This document shows, piece after piece, positions 54,226-64,000 of a stretch of 64,000 bases of DNA. The stretch lies in NCBI GenBank assembly GCA_023014485.1, contig JAJOZX010002701.1, forward strand, positions 124,001 to 188,000. Reading direction: 5' to 3'. Origin of the DNA: Bathynomus jamesi (taxonomy: Eukaryota; Arthropoda; Malacostraca; Isopoda; Cirolanidae). Below the pieces are notes generated by a model, which searched no databases, was not told the DNA's origin, and saw only the letters and a list, made by a program, of their open reading frames with translations. The first letter of the stretch is position 1, and every line of letters begins with the position of its first letter. Position numbers and translations under genes: made by a program.

Positions 54226-55123
54226 TGGTCCAATTCACCCCATCTAAACCAGTGCCTCTCGGGTGAATTGGACCACTTTCTAGGGGCCTATCAATACATG
54301 ATATTGGTGTCTTGCAAACCTTCCATTGATTGGCCTATCAATACATAATATTGGTGTCTGGCAAGCAGTCCGATCATGCTGTTTCAGTGCATGATAATGA
54401 CAGTGATGATCTAAGTGACATTCTACCTCTCTTGATAATGAGGATGAAGTGAAATGCAGTGGAACTGATTTTAAGAAAATTCAGGAAGAAGAAGTAGAAG
54501 AAAAATACTATGCTGTGGACTATACTGACTTGTTTTATATTGGTAGAGTATTAAAAATTGGCAAAACAAAAATTACATTCAAGTTCTTACAGAAAGAGAG
54601 GTGCTGATGGAGAGTATGTGTGGCCAATCAGGGATGACATTGAAGATGTTGAGAAAAATAATGTGTTTGCAGGACCTATCAATCTTCAAAGCACCATCCC
54701 ATTTACCATTCCCAATGAAAAGGAACTGTGAGAACTGTAAAAGAAGTTCCTCTACTGGAAATTACCTCAATATTTCCAGGGAGGTGACAGAGACTAATGA
54801 AAAAAAATGTACAGGCCTGTAAATAGTTAGAATAAGTCTTGTAAATAGCTACTATAAGCATTTTAAAAAAAATGTTTTTATGTATAGTGTTTTCATGAGT
54901 GGTCCTATTCACCCCGCAACCTGGTCTGATTCACCCCATTTCTTTAGGGCAAGATGGACCTTGAAAATCATCAATAATTAGGTAAACACAGATACCGAGT
55001 CAATTTTATTTGCAAGACATATAGTTGCCTTTACTAGACATACTCATGGTAAGTTACAGGTTTTTAACCCCAATATTGAAAGCAGCAGAACAAAGTTAAA
55101 AAAAAATTGGTCTGATTCACCCC
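54226..55123 (+). mobile_element. Remnant of a pogo/Tigger-like transposon
   Basis: 54440-54745 reads, across frame changes, KYYAVDYTDLFYIGRVLKIG, KITFKFLQKE, GEYVWPIRDDIEDVEKNNVF and PSTIPFTIP-like sequence. This resembles the tail that follows the DDE domain in pogo/Tigger-type transposases. The 16-bp motif TGGTCYRATTCACCCC or close variants occurs at 54226, 54900, 54922 and 55108, and inverted at 54261; I take these as terminal or subterminal binding sites. The catalytic part is missing and the outer ends are uncertain. Confidence 0.5.
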
Positions 55124-55129
55124 ATCCAC

Positions 55130-56140
55130 CACTATTTTTCTGTGTTGAAATATCAGCCAAATTTCGGAAGATTTGGTGAAAATAGTCAAATAACACAGCA
55201 CTCACCATGTGGTACATGTGAACTACACACATGATCAAACCTGCACTCCAGGTGCACTATTCATATTTTGTGCTGAAAAACAAATTTCCCTGAGATTTAT
55301 GGAAATTTAAGCTTATGGTTATGCTTTGTACATTACTGGTAGAAGGGTGATAATACACATAGCAACAAATAGGTCACAATAATTGTTATCTAGTATTGTA
55401 ATATAATTATTTGTAGATTAACTGAACAAATACCATATCTATTTATTGTTAAAAAAAATAAATTTCCCATTTATCTCGCTACTTTTTAGCATACCATAAC
55501 ACATTTATATGCGAGTATTTATTTACTAAAAATTATCTTTAAGCATCTAGTCTAGAGATGATGCAATCAGGCTTCCTTAAGGCAAGGTGTGTGAACCCCT
55601 TGCTCAACAAAATATCCCTGTTATTTCATCAAACTTCTGAAATTTGTTTGCATTTTCTTCATAGTCAAATTACCCACTGAAGTTGTTGGGAAACTCCTTA
55701 TATTTTGACAAAATGTTGAAATATCCAACAAATTTTGGAACTTTGCTGTAATGTGGACCCTTCAGGTATTTTGACAAGAGTAGAGCCCCAAACGTGTCGA
55801 ATTAGCAGGGTCAGTGTGTACTTCACTTTGTTTTAGAATCTGTATACCATTTCTGCCAAAATTCTCTGACTGGGATGTGAAGTAGGTTAGGTCGAAGTTA
55901 TTTTATTCAGGTAAAAATTATGTTATGGTTCCTATGTAGACCTAGAATTTATTAGGCTTTGACCAGTATAAGAGGTTTTGCCAAAGTGATGCACCAGATC
56001 TCATCAATTTTTGCCAGACTTTCTTTTCAATTTTAGGTCTTTGTGTTCATGAAGTAGAAATCTGATAAAGTAGTTAAAATTTTTATTAAAGGCTTGGGTA
56101 ATGCATTATTCAGTACATAATATCCTTTTTTTGCCTACTT
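55130..56140. other. No recognised feature
   Basis: AT-rich DNA without long frames or visible repeats. Confidence 0.4.
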
Positions 56141-56147
56141 GAATTGA

Positions 56148-56790
56148 ATCAAATAACCTTTATTGATAATAAAAATAAATACTGTACATTGGTTTTACAA
56201 TTTACAATGACATGAATAATTGTGAAACTGGACTATTTATTTAATTTAATTTGGCCTTTAAGCTTTAGGCTTTACTGGGCTCCTAGTAAAAGTAATTATT
56301 AATTAAAAATAAATAAATAAATTATTATTAATAGTTAAAGTATGTATTAATCTTAAATTATCATTATTGAACGTATTATACCAATACCATACAAAGAAAT
56401 CAATATTATATATGAAAGATAAGAACTAAACAATCGCAAGTAATGTCTTTAATCCTAGATTACACACAAGAAATGAATAAACAATAGAAATGTACATTAA
56501 TCCAAGATTTTTATTAGTATGCCATTATTAATTGGGATTCCAACTTGGTTTTAAACAAATTTACATTCACAATATTTTTTATATCAGCATTTAAATCATT
56601 CCATAGTTTCAATCCAATGAAAATGGGTAGTTTTTGAGATGCCAATCTAAATTGAGGTATAATGTGCTTTGATCTATTTCTGGTCTGATACAAGTGGATT
56701 TCTTGAGTTACAGAATATCTATTTACCCATTGTAAGTTAATGATTTTGTTCTTACACTCGTAAATAAAAATATTTGACAATCAACCTGAG
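56148..56790 (-). pseudogene. LINE B 3' end: C-terminus and 3' UTR
   Basis: The minus frame 56780-56514 reads NKIINLQWVNRYSVTQEIHL, YQTRNRSKHIIPQFRLASQK and IGLKLWNDLNADIKNIV, the usual CR1/L2 C-terminal block (IWN-LP type). The 3' UTR matches the B tails in the array and ends TTATTTGATTCAATTCAA. 5' truncated. Confidence 0.85.
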
Positions 56791-56794
56791 ATTT

Positions 56795-57720
56795 TGGTAT
56801 AAAATCAGTGCAGTTTGGTATTCTCACACTTAAGTCACGGTATAAAATATGCCCAATTCTGTAGACTGGCAGGCAAAACTAATTTAATTAGGGTATAAGT
56901 AACTTGTATTAATAAAAGTTTTTATTACCATTATTTTATTTATACTTTGTATAGGCTGATAAGTATATAATTAAAACTTAGTATGGGGTAGTTGATGCAT
57001 TACATTGTTACACTGTTGAAAAGAAAGGCAAAGTACTATAAATGAAGAGTTTTGAAATAGAGTAAATTTGGTATGTAGTTTCATGGCCACCTATTTTTTA
57101 GCAGCACCCATGACCCCTGACTTGCTGAGTTGGTGATAGTAAAGCTTAAAAGTTAAAGACCAAGTTAATTAAAATAAATAGTCCAATTTCACTTGGCTTG
57201 ACCCATGATATGGGTGGCCATAAAACTACTTATTTGCCATGAACTTCTTATTGGTAAATAATATATGAAACCTTTGTTTGCTAACTTATTAGACCCAAGT
57301 ATTTCTTTGGTTTTGATGAGTTTAATAATGAAACAATAATAATAATTCTGAAGGTCTAAAGAATATTGTCATATACAGAAAATTTGTCCAAATCCTATGA
57401 TATAGGGTCTACATTACTTTCCATAGTTACTACTATAAAAAAATTGTAGAATTTAATATACTCTACCAAATATTGTAGCCAATGAGTAGTTAGGATCTGC
57501 TTTATGAGTTATGTAAGTATGCTAATGCTTTTTATTTGGGCTCCTGTGACAGTAAGGTAGATCTGCTATGCACCTCTGGCTTGCTGTAATACTAATTTCT
57601 CATTTATTTTATGGTTGCTTATTAAAATCATTCAGATCAGAGGGGAGAAGTTTCTTTAGATTCAGGTGTACATAAATTAAAACTATGATCTTAAATGTGG
57701 GCTCACTTTTAATTAGGTAC
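56795..57720. other. No recognised feature
   Basis: AT-rich, possibly upstream or intronic DNA of the GIGYF gene; nothing directly supports this. Confidence 0.35.
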
Positions 57721-57722
57721 TT

Positions 57723-57810
57723 CCATCTACATGAGGAATGGAGGGTAGGTATTGGTTTTGGTCACGCCATCTACATGAGGAATGGAGGGTAGGTATTGGT
57801 TTTGGTCACG
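57723..57810 (+). repeat. 44-bp tandem duplication
   Basis: CCATCTACATGAGGAATGGA to GGTCACG is repeated exactly twice, at 57723-57766 and 57767-57810. Confidence 0.95.
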
Positions 57811-58192
57811 CGTATATGTTCATTTGTCCCGATATGTGGAAGGATGAATGGACATGCACAGTTGCATGGTCTGTCCATACATCATCCACAAAATACTCTC
57901 AAATGGTCCAACTGTGTGAGAGTTCCGCGGGTAGTGGTTTACATTTCCTAATTCCTTTCCAGTATATTTTGTTTTGACAGAGAAAGTGGACTAGGCATTC
58001 TTCATTTTCAAAAATTTGATCAGTACAGGTATTTAGATTATTAAATGTAGGCTTTATATATGACTGACTGAAATAAGTGGGTTATATACAATACAGAGCA
58101 CTTCTAAGTTAAGGAGTATTTAATAATATATATACATATTTGCTTTAAGAAAATGATGATCTTCAAATGTTTATCTGTTTTTCTATTTTCAG
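57811..58192. other. Probable intron upstream of the GIGYF exon
   Basis: Ends in a pyrimidine-rich tract TTTATCTGTTTTTCTATTTT followed by CAG, a good splice acceptor at 58192. Confidence 0.5.
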
Positions 58193-58274
58193 CCAGTTGT
58201 TCATTCTTGCAATAGCGGTTCATTGATAAATCCAACATACCGGAAGTTCTGTTTGTTACATTATAAAAGAAGGA
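58193..58274 (+). other. 5' UTR part of the GIGYF first coding exon
   Basis: Sequence between the acceptor at 58191-58192 and the ATG. It has stops in frame with the ATG, so the ATG at 58275 is the natural start. Confidence 0.6.
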
Positions 58275-58379
58275 ATGTCTGAAACTGCACTTAAATTTGG
58301 TCCTGAGTGGCTCAGAGCCCTCTCTCATGGAGGCAGTGTCTCTTCTCCCCCTTCCAGTCCTGGACCTGTCAAATTCAAG
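58275..58379 (+). CDS. GIGYF: GIGYF (GRB10-interacting GYF protein), first coding exon
   Basis: 35 codons from ATG to a splice donor AAG|GTAACA (58379/58380), phase 0. The peptide begins MSETALKFGPEWLRALSHGG and continues SVSSPPSSPGPVKFK. It matches the very conserved N-terminus of animal GIGYF1/2 and Drosophila Gyf (FGPEWLRAL, then SPP-SP, then K-Y/F-K). There the next conserved block, which starts LADYRYGREEM, is absent from this window and must be on a later exon. GIGYF proteins bind the cap-binding protein 4EHP and repress translation; the N-terminal region carries the 4EHP-binding motif. Upstream is a good acceptor, downstream a LINE/transposon-filled intron. The exon is too short to appear as an ordinary ORF. 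It is the only confident host-gene sequence here. Confidence 0.85.
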
Positions 58380-58609
58380 GTAACATGAATCATCATTTGA
58401 GTTCAATTGGTACCAACATATTAGGATTCCATTGATGGAGATCACTTAAATTAATTGGTTAGATAAAGTGCATACACGTGATAAATTTAGAATTTTTGCA
58501 TTATTGCCACCAGTATCAAATATTTTTAAATTTTTTTTATGGAGAAGATATAGGCCTATGTAGTATATGAAACCAGTTTGCAGAATTGTTAGCAAACCTT
58601 ATGATCTTG

Positions 58610-58700
58610 ATGCAAAATCTAACGTTGGCATCCCTATCTGTCCTGAGTGACCTAGAGCAGATTGTACAGCACCCTATGCATATCCCCAATTGCCTTGGAG
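58610..58700 (+). pseudogene. LINE family M, endonuclease fragment before the H2 insertion
   Basis: The frame reads LSDLEQIVQHPMHIPNCLG and is cut at the TTGGAG duplication. The same frame continues at 62605 with DRPNILYLFLTS, so it is part of one endonuclease domain (the P-T/M-H-I-P...LD/YLFLTS block). The M 5' limit is uncertain. Confidence 0.75.
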
Positions 58701-59279
58701 AATTTAGGGTAGAGTGAAAAAATCAAAAGTGCCATGATCAAAATTGAGGGGGTCTAGATAGTTCTCTCTTGTCCAGGATTAAACTTTAAAACCAATTTTG
58801 GGTGGTTGCATACAAAACTGTGACTGCTACCAGCCAATTTATACAAATCATATGTGTGGGCAACCAAAATTTGAACCCAGTGACCTATATTGGGTTCTGG
58901 ACATGATAGAAAGACAATTTAAAAACTGTTTATGATGTATTTTTTACCTCTGAAACAGAGTAAAACATTTGCAGAGGGCTGCAGGCTCAATAATGCATCA
59001 AAAAAATTTATATTTTGTAATTTTTGCTCAAAAAATGCAATTTTTGGCCCTTTTTCTCGATATTTTATTTTTATTTGAAATTATATTTTATATTTTTCTT
59101 TTCAGGTTGAATTTATAGAATTGATAAATACATGTATTTTGATAACCTTATTGCCAAAAATACTGCATAGTAGGATGTTAAGACGCAGTGACACAAAATT
59201 CTTGATGAAGGTCACAGATTTTCAAGCACAGACTCATTCCCAATGGAAAGTGTCCTCTTGGTAAAGATGTCATCCAATG

Positions 59280-60824
59280 TGTAATGGCAAAAGAGAACTG
59301 GACAACCAGACAAGCAGTTGATACAGTTGCTCTAAGTCTGATTGAACACTGGATTTGATGCAATGTCTATCCAATTTCACGCCCCAGTGTCACCAGCAAG
59401 ATTCAGGATCTAGTCAAAGAATTTTTGAGGTAAGACAAATTTTCAGTCCCTTATAAAAAGATTTAAAATATGTCATACTTTTGTAAATTTTGTAGTTGCA
59501 TTTATTTGATTGTGACAGTAATTTCATTAACATAATCATGTGATTCAGTGATTTGCAAATTATAATAATGATTGGTAATAAATTCTGTTTTGACTAGAAC
59601 TTAACTTAGGGTTTATAATTGAAGTTTGCATTCACAACATTAAAGTTTTGGTAATTTTGTAGGTTTGATAGATATCCAAAAAAGAAATGAAATGTAGTGA
59701 CAAGTTCCGGAGTGATCTTTCTTCCTTTTTTGAAAAAACTTCCAAGTTGTTTGACATCTTCTATGAGGACTCAAATTGGAGAAGAGATTTGAAACATTTG
59801 TATCAACTCAAAATGACAGAAGAAGACTATGCTTTCTATGAGTACCAAAAAACAGCTAGAATAGGATTATGCGTTAGTTTTAAGGAATGCCTTAATTGGC
59901 AGACATCAGATACAAAAGGATAGGAGTACAGCAGGAACAAGCAAAAGAAAAGAATCAGTGAGTTTGATCTATATAAATTAAAAAACTTTTGATTAATGGC
60001 CATTGAAAATCTGGGTTTCTTGAAATGATATTGCTACAAATTATAAAATTTTATTTTTGTGTCTTTGGTAAACTATCTTGTATCATAATCATATTGTATT
60101 TTATTATCCCCAGGGAAGAGCTCAGAAGAGTTTTTCAAGTTGTTCCATCAAGCTCAGCAGCAATACATGACAGTAATCTCAACAGTCTCTCAAGTCAGGG
60201 CAGCCTGGAATCACATGATAAAACAGCTGGTGTCAGTGAACAACAGGAATCCAGTACAGAACAAAATAGGAAGAGTCTACCAAACCTCACTCGCCAGTGT
60301 GACAGGTATAGTGTATAGTTTAAAATATGAGTATACTTTGAACACTCTTGTTGCTCTGTTGACAATACCTTTGATAAAATGATTTGTAATCCATGTAATG
60401 TTGCTAATAGTTTGTCCAAATCTTGGACACTGCTGTCCAATGAAAATCTTGTTAGAATATTAACTTAATATAAAATAAATGTCTTTTACCAGATATCAAG
60501 TAAGTGACAGAGCTGGAGCAGCAGTTTTAGAGGATTATGGAATTATCACTATGGTACTACTGATAAGATGAACGTAATTGAGAGGTAACAGTCCAATTAT
60601 CTTGTACATTAGTATCTGATTCAAATTGAGTATTTCACAAAAAGGCATACATTTCAAACAAGTGTTGAAATTTAAATTTTGTTAGTCAAAACCTATGGAG
60701 CTTGCTGAAATAACTGTGTTTAAAATTGAGTAAATTTGCACTTTGAACTTTGCAGGAACAAGCTGAGAAGAGAGTGTGAAAAATATCGTAAAGCCATAAG
60801 AAAAGAGGAGGATAAATTGTGGTA
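59280..60824 (+). pseudogene. H2 transposase N-terminal region in apparent exons
   Basis: Coding blocks separated by intron-like DNA: KENWTTRQAVDTVALSLIEH then KIQDLVKEFLR before GTAAGA (59431); SDKFRSDLSSFFEKTSKLFD and KMTEEDYAFYEYQKTARIGL near 59700-59930; REELRRVFQVVPSS to NLTRQCDR near 60114-60306; RYQVSDRAGAAVLEDYGI after AG at 60492, then N-V-I-E-R before GTAACA (60586); NKLRRECEKYRKAIRKEEDK near 60757-60824. The last two match SDRAGAAIASAVL and SKLRRERQKQRKEL of H1, which are contiguous there. Small indels and a stop near 59355 make it a pseudogene. Intron positions are inferred from GT/AG only. Confidence 0.6.
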
Positions 60825-61268
60825 GGATTTGAATGTTGCGATGGCATTATTCAACAAAAGATAAAATCAAGAAAACTAATGAAAGTGTTCAATACAAAAA
60901 TACAATATTCAGAAGCTGTTTAGATGATTTTTTATTACCGTACTTTGTTTAATGAGTGATACTTTAGATTAATCTTAAGTTGATTTGTAATATTTTCAGT
61001 AGAAAATTATACATATTTACCACAAATTTTCTAAAAAATTTGCAAAAATAAGGCTGAAAATTGCAATTTTTTGCCAAAAATAATATGGATTTTTTGATAC
61101 ATTACAGGAATACCTTGAAATTCATCATTAATTTGTTCTGGAATAACACGATGAAATGACGAAATTCGAGGTAGATTATAACATGTTTCAATGAGAAAAC
61201 ATATTACTGTATTATGTTATTAAACCGATTAATTAATCAAATTCTACTCATTTTTTGGCAGAATATAA

Positions 61269-61312
61269 CAGGGTTGGCCAAATTTTGCATTTTTTAGAAA
61301 AAACCCAACCCA

Positions 61313-61348
<36 letters not shown>

Positions 61349-62153
61349 CAGAAAAAACCTAGCCCAGTTGGGGATTTTCATGGATTTTTTCATAATGTTG
61401 TTGACAAATCATGAATGTATAATACATCTTTACGATCTTGTATTGTATTCCTGCTTCCACTTTGCCTAAAATTAAAGGATAATACAAAGAATCACCATTA
61501 ACAGCCATCAAAATAGATAACAAAATCAAAATTATGACTGGTTTTACCTTGTCTGAATACCCATTAGGCAAAATGCACACAAGTCCATATCTTGCAGAAG
61601 AGGTCCAAGAGGAGAGTACAGACTTTGAGTGGTTGGGCAGCCACCAGAATAGTAGATAAGGCATCATGGACATCAGTTTCTAGTCATTTTCATAGCAATG
61701 CTTATGTAATTGTCTGAGGTTTTTCTTACTTGATAGTAGAGTTTTCTTTTTTTTGAATATCAGGAAAAATGATTTATTTTAGTTAGGCTAAGGCCTCAAT
61801 TTAAATGTTAAGGGTGGTACATTGTTATTTAGGGTTTTCAGTACCCATTTAGTATATCCAAGAGTAGCATATCACTCATTATGAAAGTTAATTGCATTAC
61901 ATTGATGAATTTAAAAAACTTGTTTTATTTTAATCTTTCCTTGTTATATTTTTATCCTTTATCAGATAGCATTATATATTTGAAACTAATTGGCAGTAAG
62001 TTGCTGAAAATATTTATATCTTGATTTGAAAGTAGTAAAAAAGGTTTTCAAGTATTAGAATTTGCAAAATATTGAAAAAACCCAAACTGTATAGGGTTTT
62101 TCCAGACTGGGCTTTTTCGAAAAAACCCATTGTACCCAATCATGCCAACCCTG
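61269..62153. mobile_element. hAT-like non-autonomous element nested in H2
   Basis: CAGGGTTGGCCAAATTTTGC on the left and, inverted, CAGGGTTGGCATGATTGGG on the right. GAATATAA precedes and AAATATAA follows, an 8-bp duplication with one mismatch. Both ends hold AAAAAACCC/GGGTTTTT motifs. There is a poly-T tract at 61315-61349 and no convincing coding sequence. Confidence 0.8.
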
Positions 62154-62604
62154 AAATATAATGTATATTGCGTTGGTAAACAGTTGAATTTTGTCAAATT
62201 TGATAGTTTTTTTCACATTTTAAAAAAATGAAGACTCTACAAATATGGATGATGGATTGCGAAACTATAGGTAGTAAAAGATTGACATCTGCAAAATGAC
62301 AAATTTTGAGGTATTCCTATATTGAACCTGCAGCCCTCTGTAAATGTTTTAATCTGCTTCAGAGGTAAAAAATACATCATAAACAGTTTTTAAATTGTCT
62401 TTCTCATGTCCAGAACCTGAGATAGGCCTCTGGGTTAAAATTTTGGTTGCACGCACATACAATTTGTATAAATTGGCTGGTAGCAGTCAGTTTTGTATGC
62501 AACCACCCAAAATCAGTTTTAAGGTTTAATCCTGGACAAAAGACAACTATCTAGACCCCCCTCAATTTTGATCATGGCACTTTTGATTTTTTCACTCCAC
62601 CTTA

Positions 62605-64000
62605 TTGGAGATAGGCCCAACATTCTGTATTTATTTCTTACCTCATCCTCCTCTTTATTCTGTCAAACTTTATTCTCTATTGGGCTCCTCCGACCACAAT
62701 CTTGTATCCGTTTCCTGTCCTATCTCTCCAATTTAGCCTTTGGCACTGCTGATTGGGAGGCCCTTAGGCAGTACTTCTCTGATTTCCCTTGGAATGATTA
62801 ATGCTTCCATAGCTGTGGCCCTTCTGAGTATGCTGAGCACATCATAGAGGTGATTCTCTTGGGCATGGAGGTGTACATTCCATGTTCTATTCCTATGCTT
62901 GTTCAAATGTTCTCTGCAACAGAGAGGAGGCTTTCAGAAGGTATTGTTGCCATTCAACTCTTGTTTCTCACTAGCTTATATTTCTGCCTAAAATTGTGCA
63001 AAATCTGTTGTTTGACTCACCAAAAATTCCTTCATCTGATGAAAATGTGAAAATCTATCCAATTCTAATTCTTCTCTCTCTGGGATCTAGCTAAGAACCT
63101 CTTCAACATCTTTACTTCCTCTTCTTTCCCTCCTCTCTTTCCATTCCAGTGGCTCAGTTGCTATCTCTTCTCCTGACAAGGCTGAACACTTTGCTCAAAC
63201 TTTTGCTCACAACTTCAACCCTGGACAATTCTGGTGCTGCTTCTCCATCTCCTCCCTCCTCTGACTTTATTATGTCTGAAATTAGAATCTCTTCAAAAGA
63301 TGTTTTTTCTGTATGGTCCTGATGGTGTTCCTGCTGTTTTTAAGAACTGTGCTCCTGTGCTGACACCCTGCTGAGGCAAACTTTTTCATCTGTTAATTTT
63401 CCTTCCTGCTGGAAGTTCACTTTCATTCAGCTTGTCCCAAAGAATGGTAACCACTCTCAACACACCAACTATTGTCCAATTGCTTTGATTTCTTGCCTTT
63501 CCAAAGTTTTTGAATCTATCCTTAAGATTATTCTCAAATGCCTCTCCTCACACTCTTCTCTCAGATCGTTGGTATGCATTCTGCAAGGGATACTCTACTG
63601 GTGATCTTCTTGCATATCTCTCATCCTCCTTTCACAGTTTTGGTGAAACTTTTGCTATTGTGCTCGACATATCAAAAGCTTTTGATTGTCTTGCACAAAT
63701 CTTTAATTTCCAAACTTCCCTCCTTCAGTTTTTATCCTTCTATCTGTACCTTCATCTCTAATTTCCTTTCTGGCTGATCTATAGCTGCAGTTGTAGATGG
63801 CCACTGTTCTTCTCCTAAAGCTATTAATAGTGATCTTCCTCAGGGTTCTGTCCTGTCACCCACACTTTTCCTTTTATTTATTAATGATCTTTTAATTCGC
63901 ACTACTTGTCCTATTCATTCCTGTGCTGATGATTCCACTCTTCACTTCTCCACCTACTTCCCAAAGCATCCCTCACAGCAGTCACTTCATGATTCACATA
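62605..64000 (+). pseudogene. LINE family M: endonuclease end, linker and RT, runs off the window
   Basis: DRPNILYLFLTSSSSLFCQT, FGTADWEALRQYFSDFPWND, EVILLGMEVYIP and FFLYGPDGVPAVFKNCAPVL are followed by the RT in shifting frames. LSDRWYAFCKGYSTGDLLAY (63553-63620), ETFAIVLDISKAFD with the first catalytic Asp, LPQGSVLSPTLFLLFINDLL near 63835-63895 and HSCADDSTLHFST (YADD changed to CADD) come next. This is a Jockey-superfamily LINE of a type I recall from decapods and other invertebrates. Multiple indels; incomplete at 64000. Confidence 0.85.

Larger units (their letters stand above)
58701..62604 (+). mobile_element. DNA transposon H2: long TIRs, 6-bp target duplication, related to H1
   Basis: The left end AATTTAGGGTAGAGTG and, inverted, the right end TAAGGTGGAGTG start inverted repeats of roughly 330 bp (58701-59030 and about 62285-62604). 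TTGGAG is duplicated outside (58695-58700 and 62605-62610). Removing H2 plus one hexamer restores the frame N-C-L-G-D-R-P-N of LINE M, which fixes both boundaries. The interior has the transposase N-terminal region split into apparent exons (59280-60824) and a hAT insertion at 61269-62153. The catalytic region seen in H1 is absent, so it is non-autonomous. Confidence 0.85.

Noticed and set aside
57738..57977. 79-codon ORF
   Set aside because: It depends on a 44-bp tandem duplication and ends in non-conserved sequence.
58104..58445. Minus-strand 113-codon ORF
   Set aside because: Shadow of the plus-strand GIGYF exon.
59160..60824. Host gene with five exons
   Set aside because: Its blocks match the H1 transposase and lie between H2 TIRs, so it belongs to the transposon.

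Overview
This window looks like animal nuclear DNA, probably from an arthropod and plausibly a decapod crustacean. That placement rests on the kinds of LINEs recognised from memory and on heavy (TA)n and (ATT)n microsatellites, so it is an inference. There are no operons, Shine-Dalgarno sites or prokaryotic genes. Almost every readable protein fragment comes from a mobile element, and nearly all are broken by frameshifts, stops, deletions or later insertions. The one host-gene piece I can defend is a short first coding exon at 58275-58379. It encodes the N-terminus of a GIGYF (GRB10-interacting GYF) family protein, so some of the surrounding DNA is probably its intron and upstream sequence.

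Layout. 1-2090: a minus-strand LINE with a very G-poor, CA-rich coding strand. 3455-9095: a LINE (F) split by a mariner-like transposon (K), which is itself split by a long-TIR DNA transposon (H1). 9389-18783: three near-identical tandem units of about 3.58 kb, built from a CR1 reverse-transcriptase fragment (A), a LINE 3' tail (B), a Penelope-like GIY-YIG endonuclease fragment (C, copies 1 and 2) and two small MITEs. 18394-21800: a minus-strand LINE made of two unlike halves (D 5' half, B 3' half) inside CR1 A, whose 3' end resumes at 21801. 23230-31200: LINE scraps, a hAT deletion derivative with perfect 8-bp target duplications, and several palindromic MITEs. 31231-35668: a nearly complete minus-strand LINE (E1) and a truncated copy, bracketed by two tRNA-like units with long perfect hairpins. 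36199-40565: an almost complete CR1 with an esterase-type ORF1. 41285-57810: further LINE pieces, a decayed relative of H1 (I), a mariner (J), a fold-back element containing a piggyBac remnant, hAT MITEs and a pogo-like remnant. 58193-64000: the GIGYF exon, then a LINE (M) interrupted by a second long-TIR element (H2), which carries a hAT insertion of its own.

The nesting can be checked internally. Removing K restores the frame of F, removing H2 restores the frame of M, and removing a hAT MITE restores the frame of LINE G. In other cases a paralogous copy in the same window supplies the empty site. H1 and H2 both give 6-bp target duplications, share a TAGGG-type terminus inside TIRs of roughly 330 bp, and share protein motifs with each other and with I. 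I could not place this group in a named superfamily, and it is the best candidate here for something poorly described.
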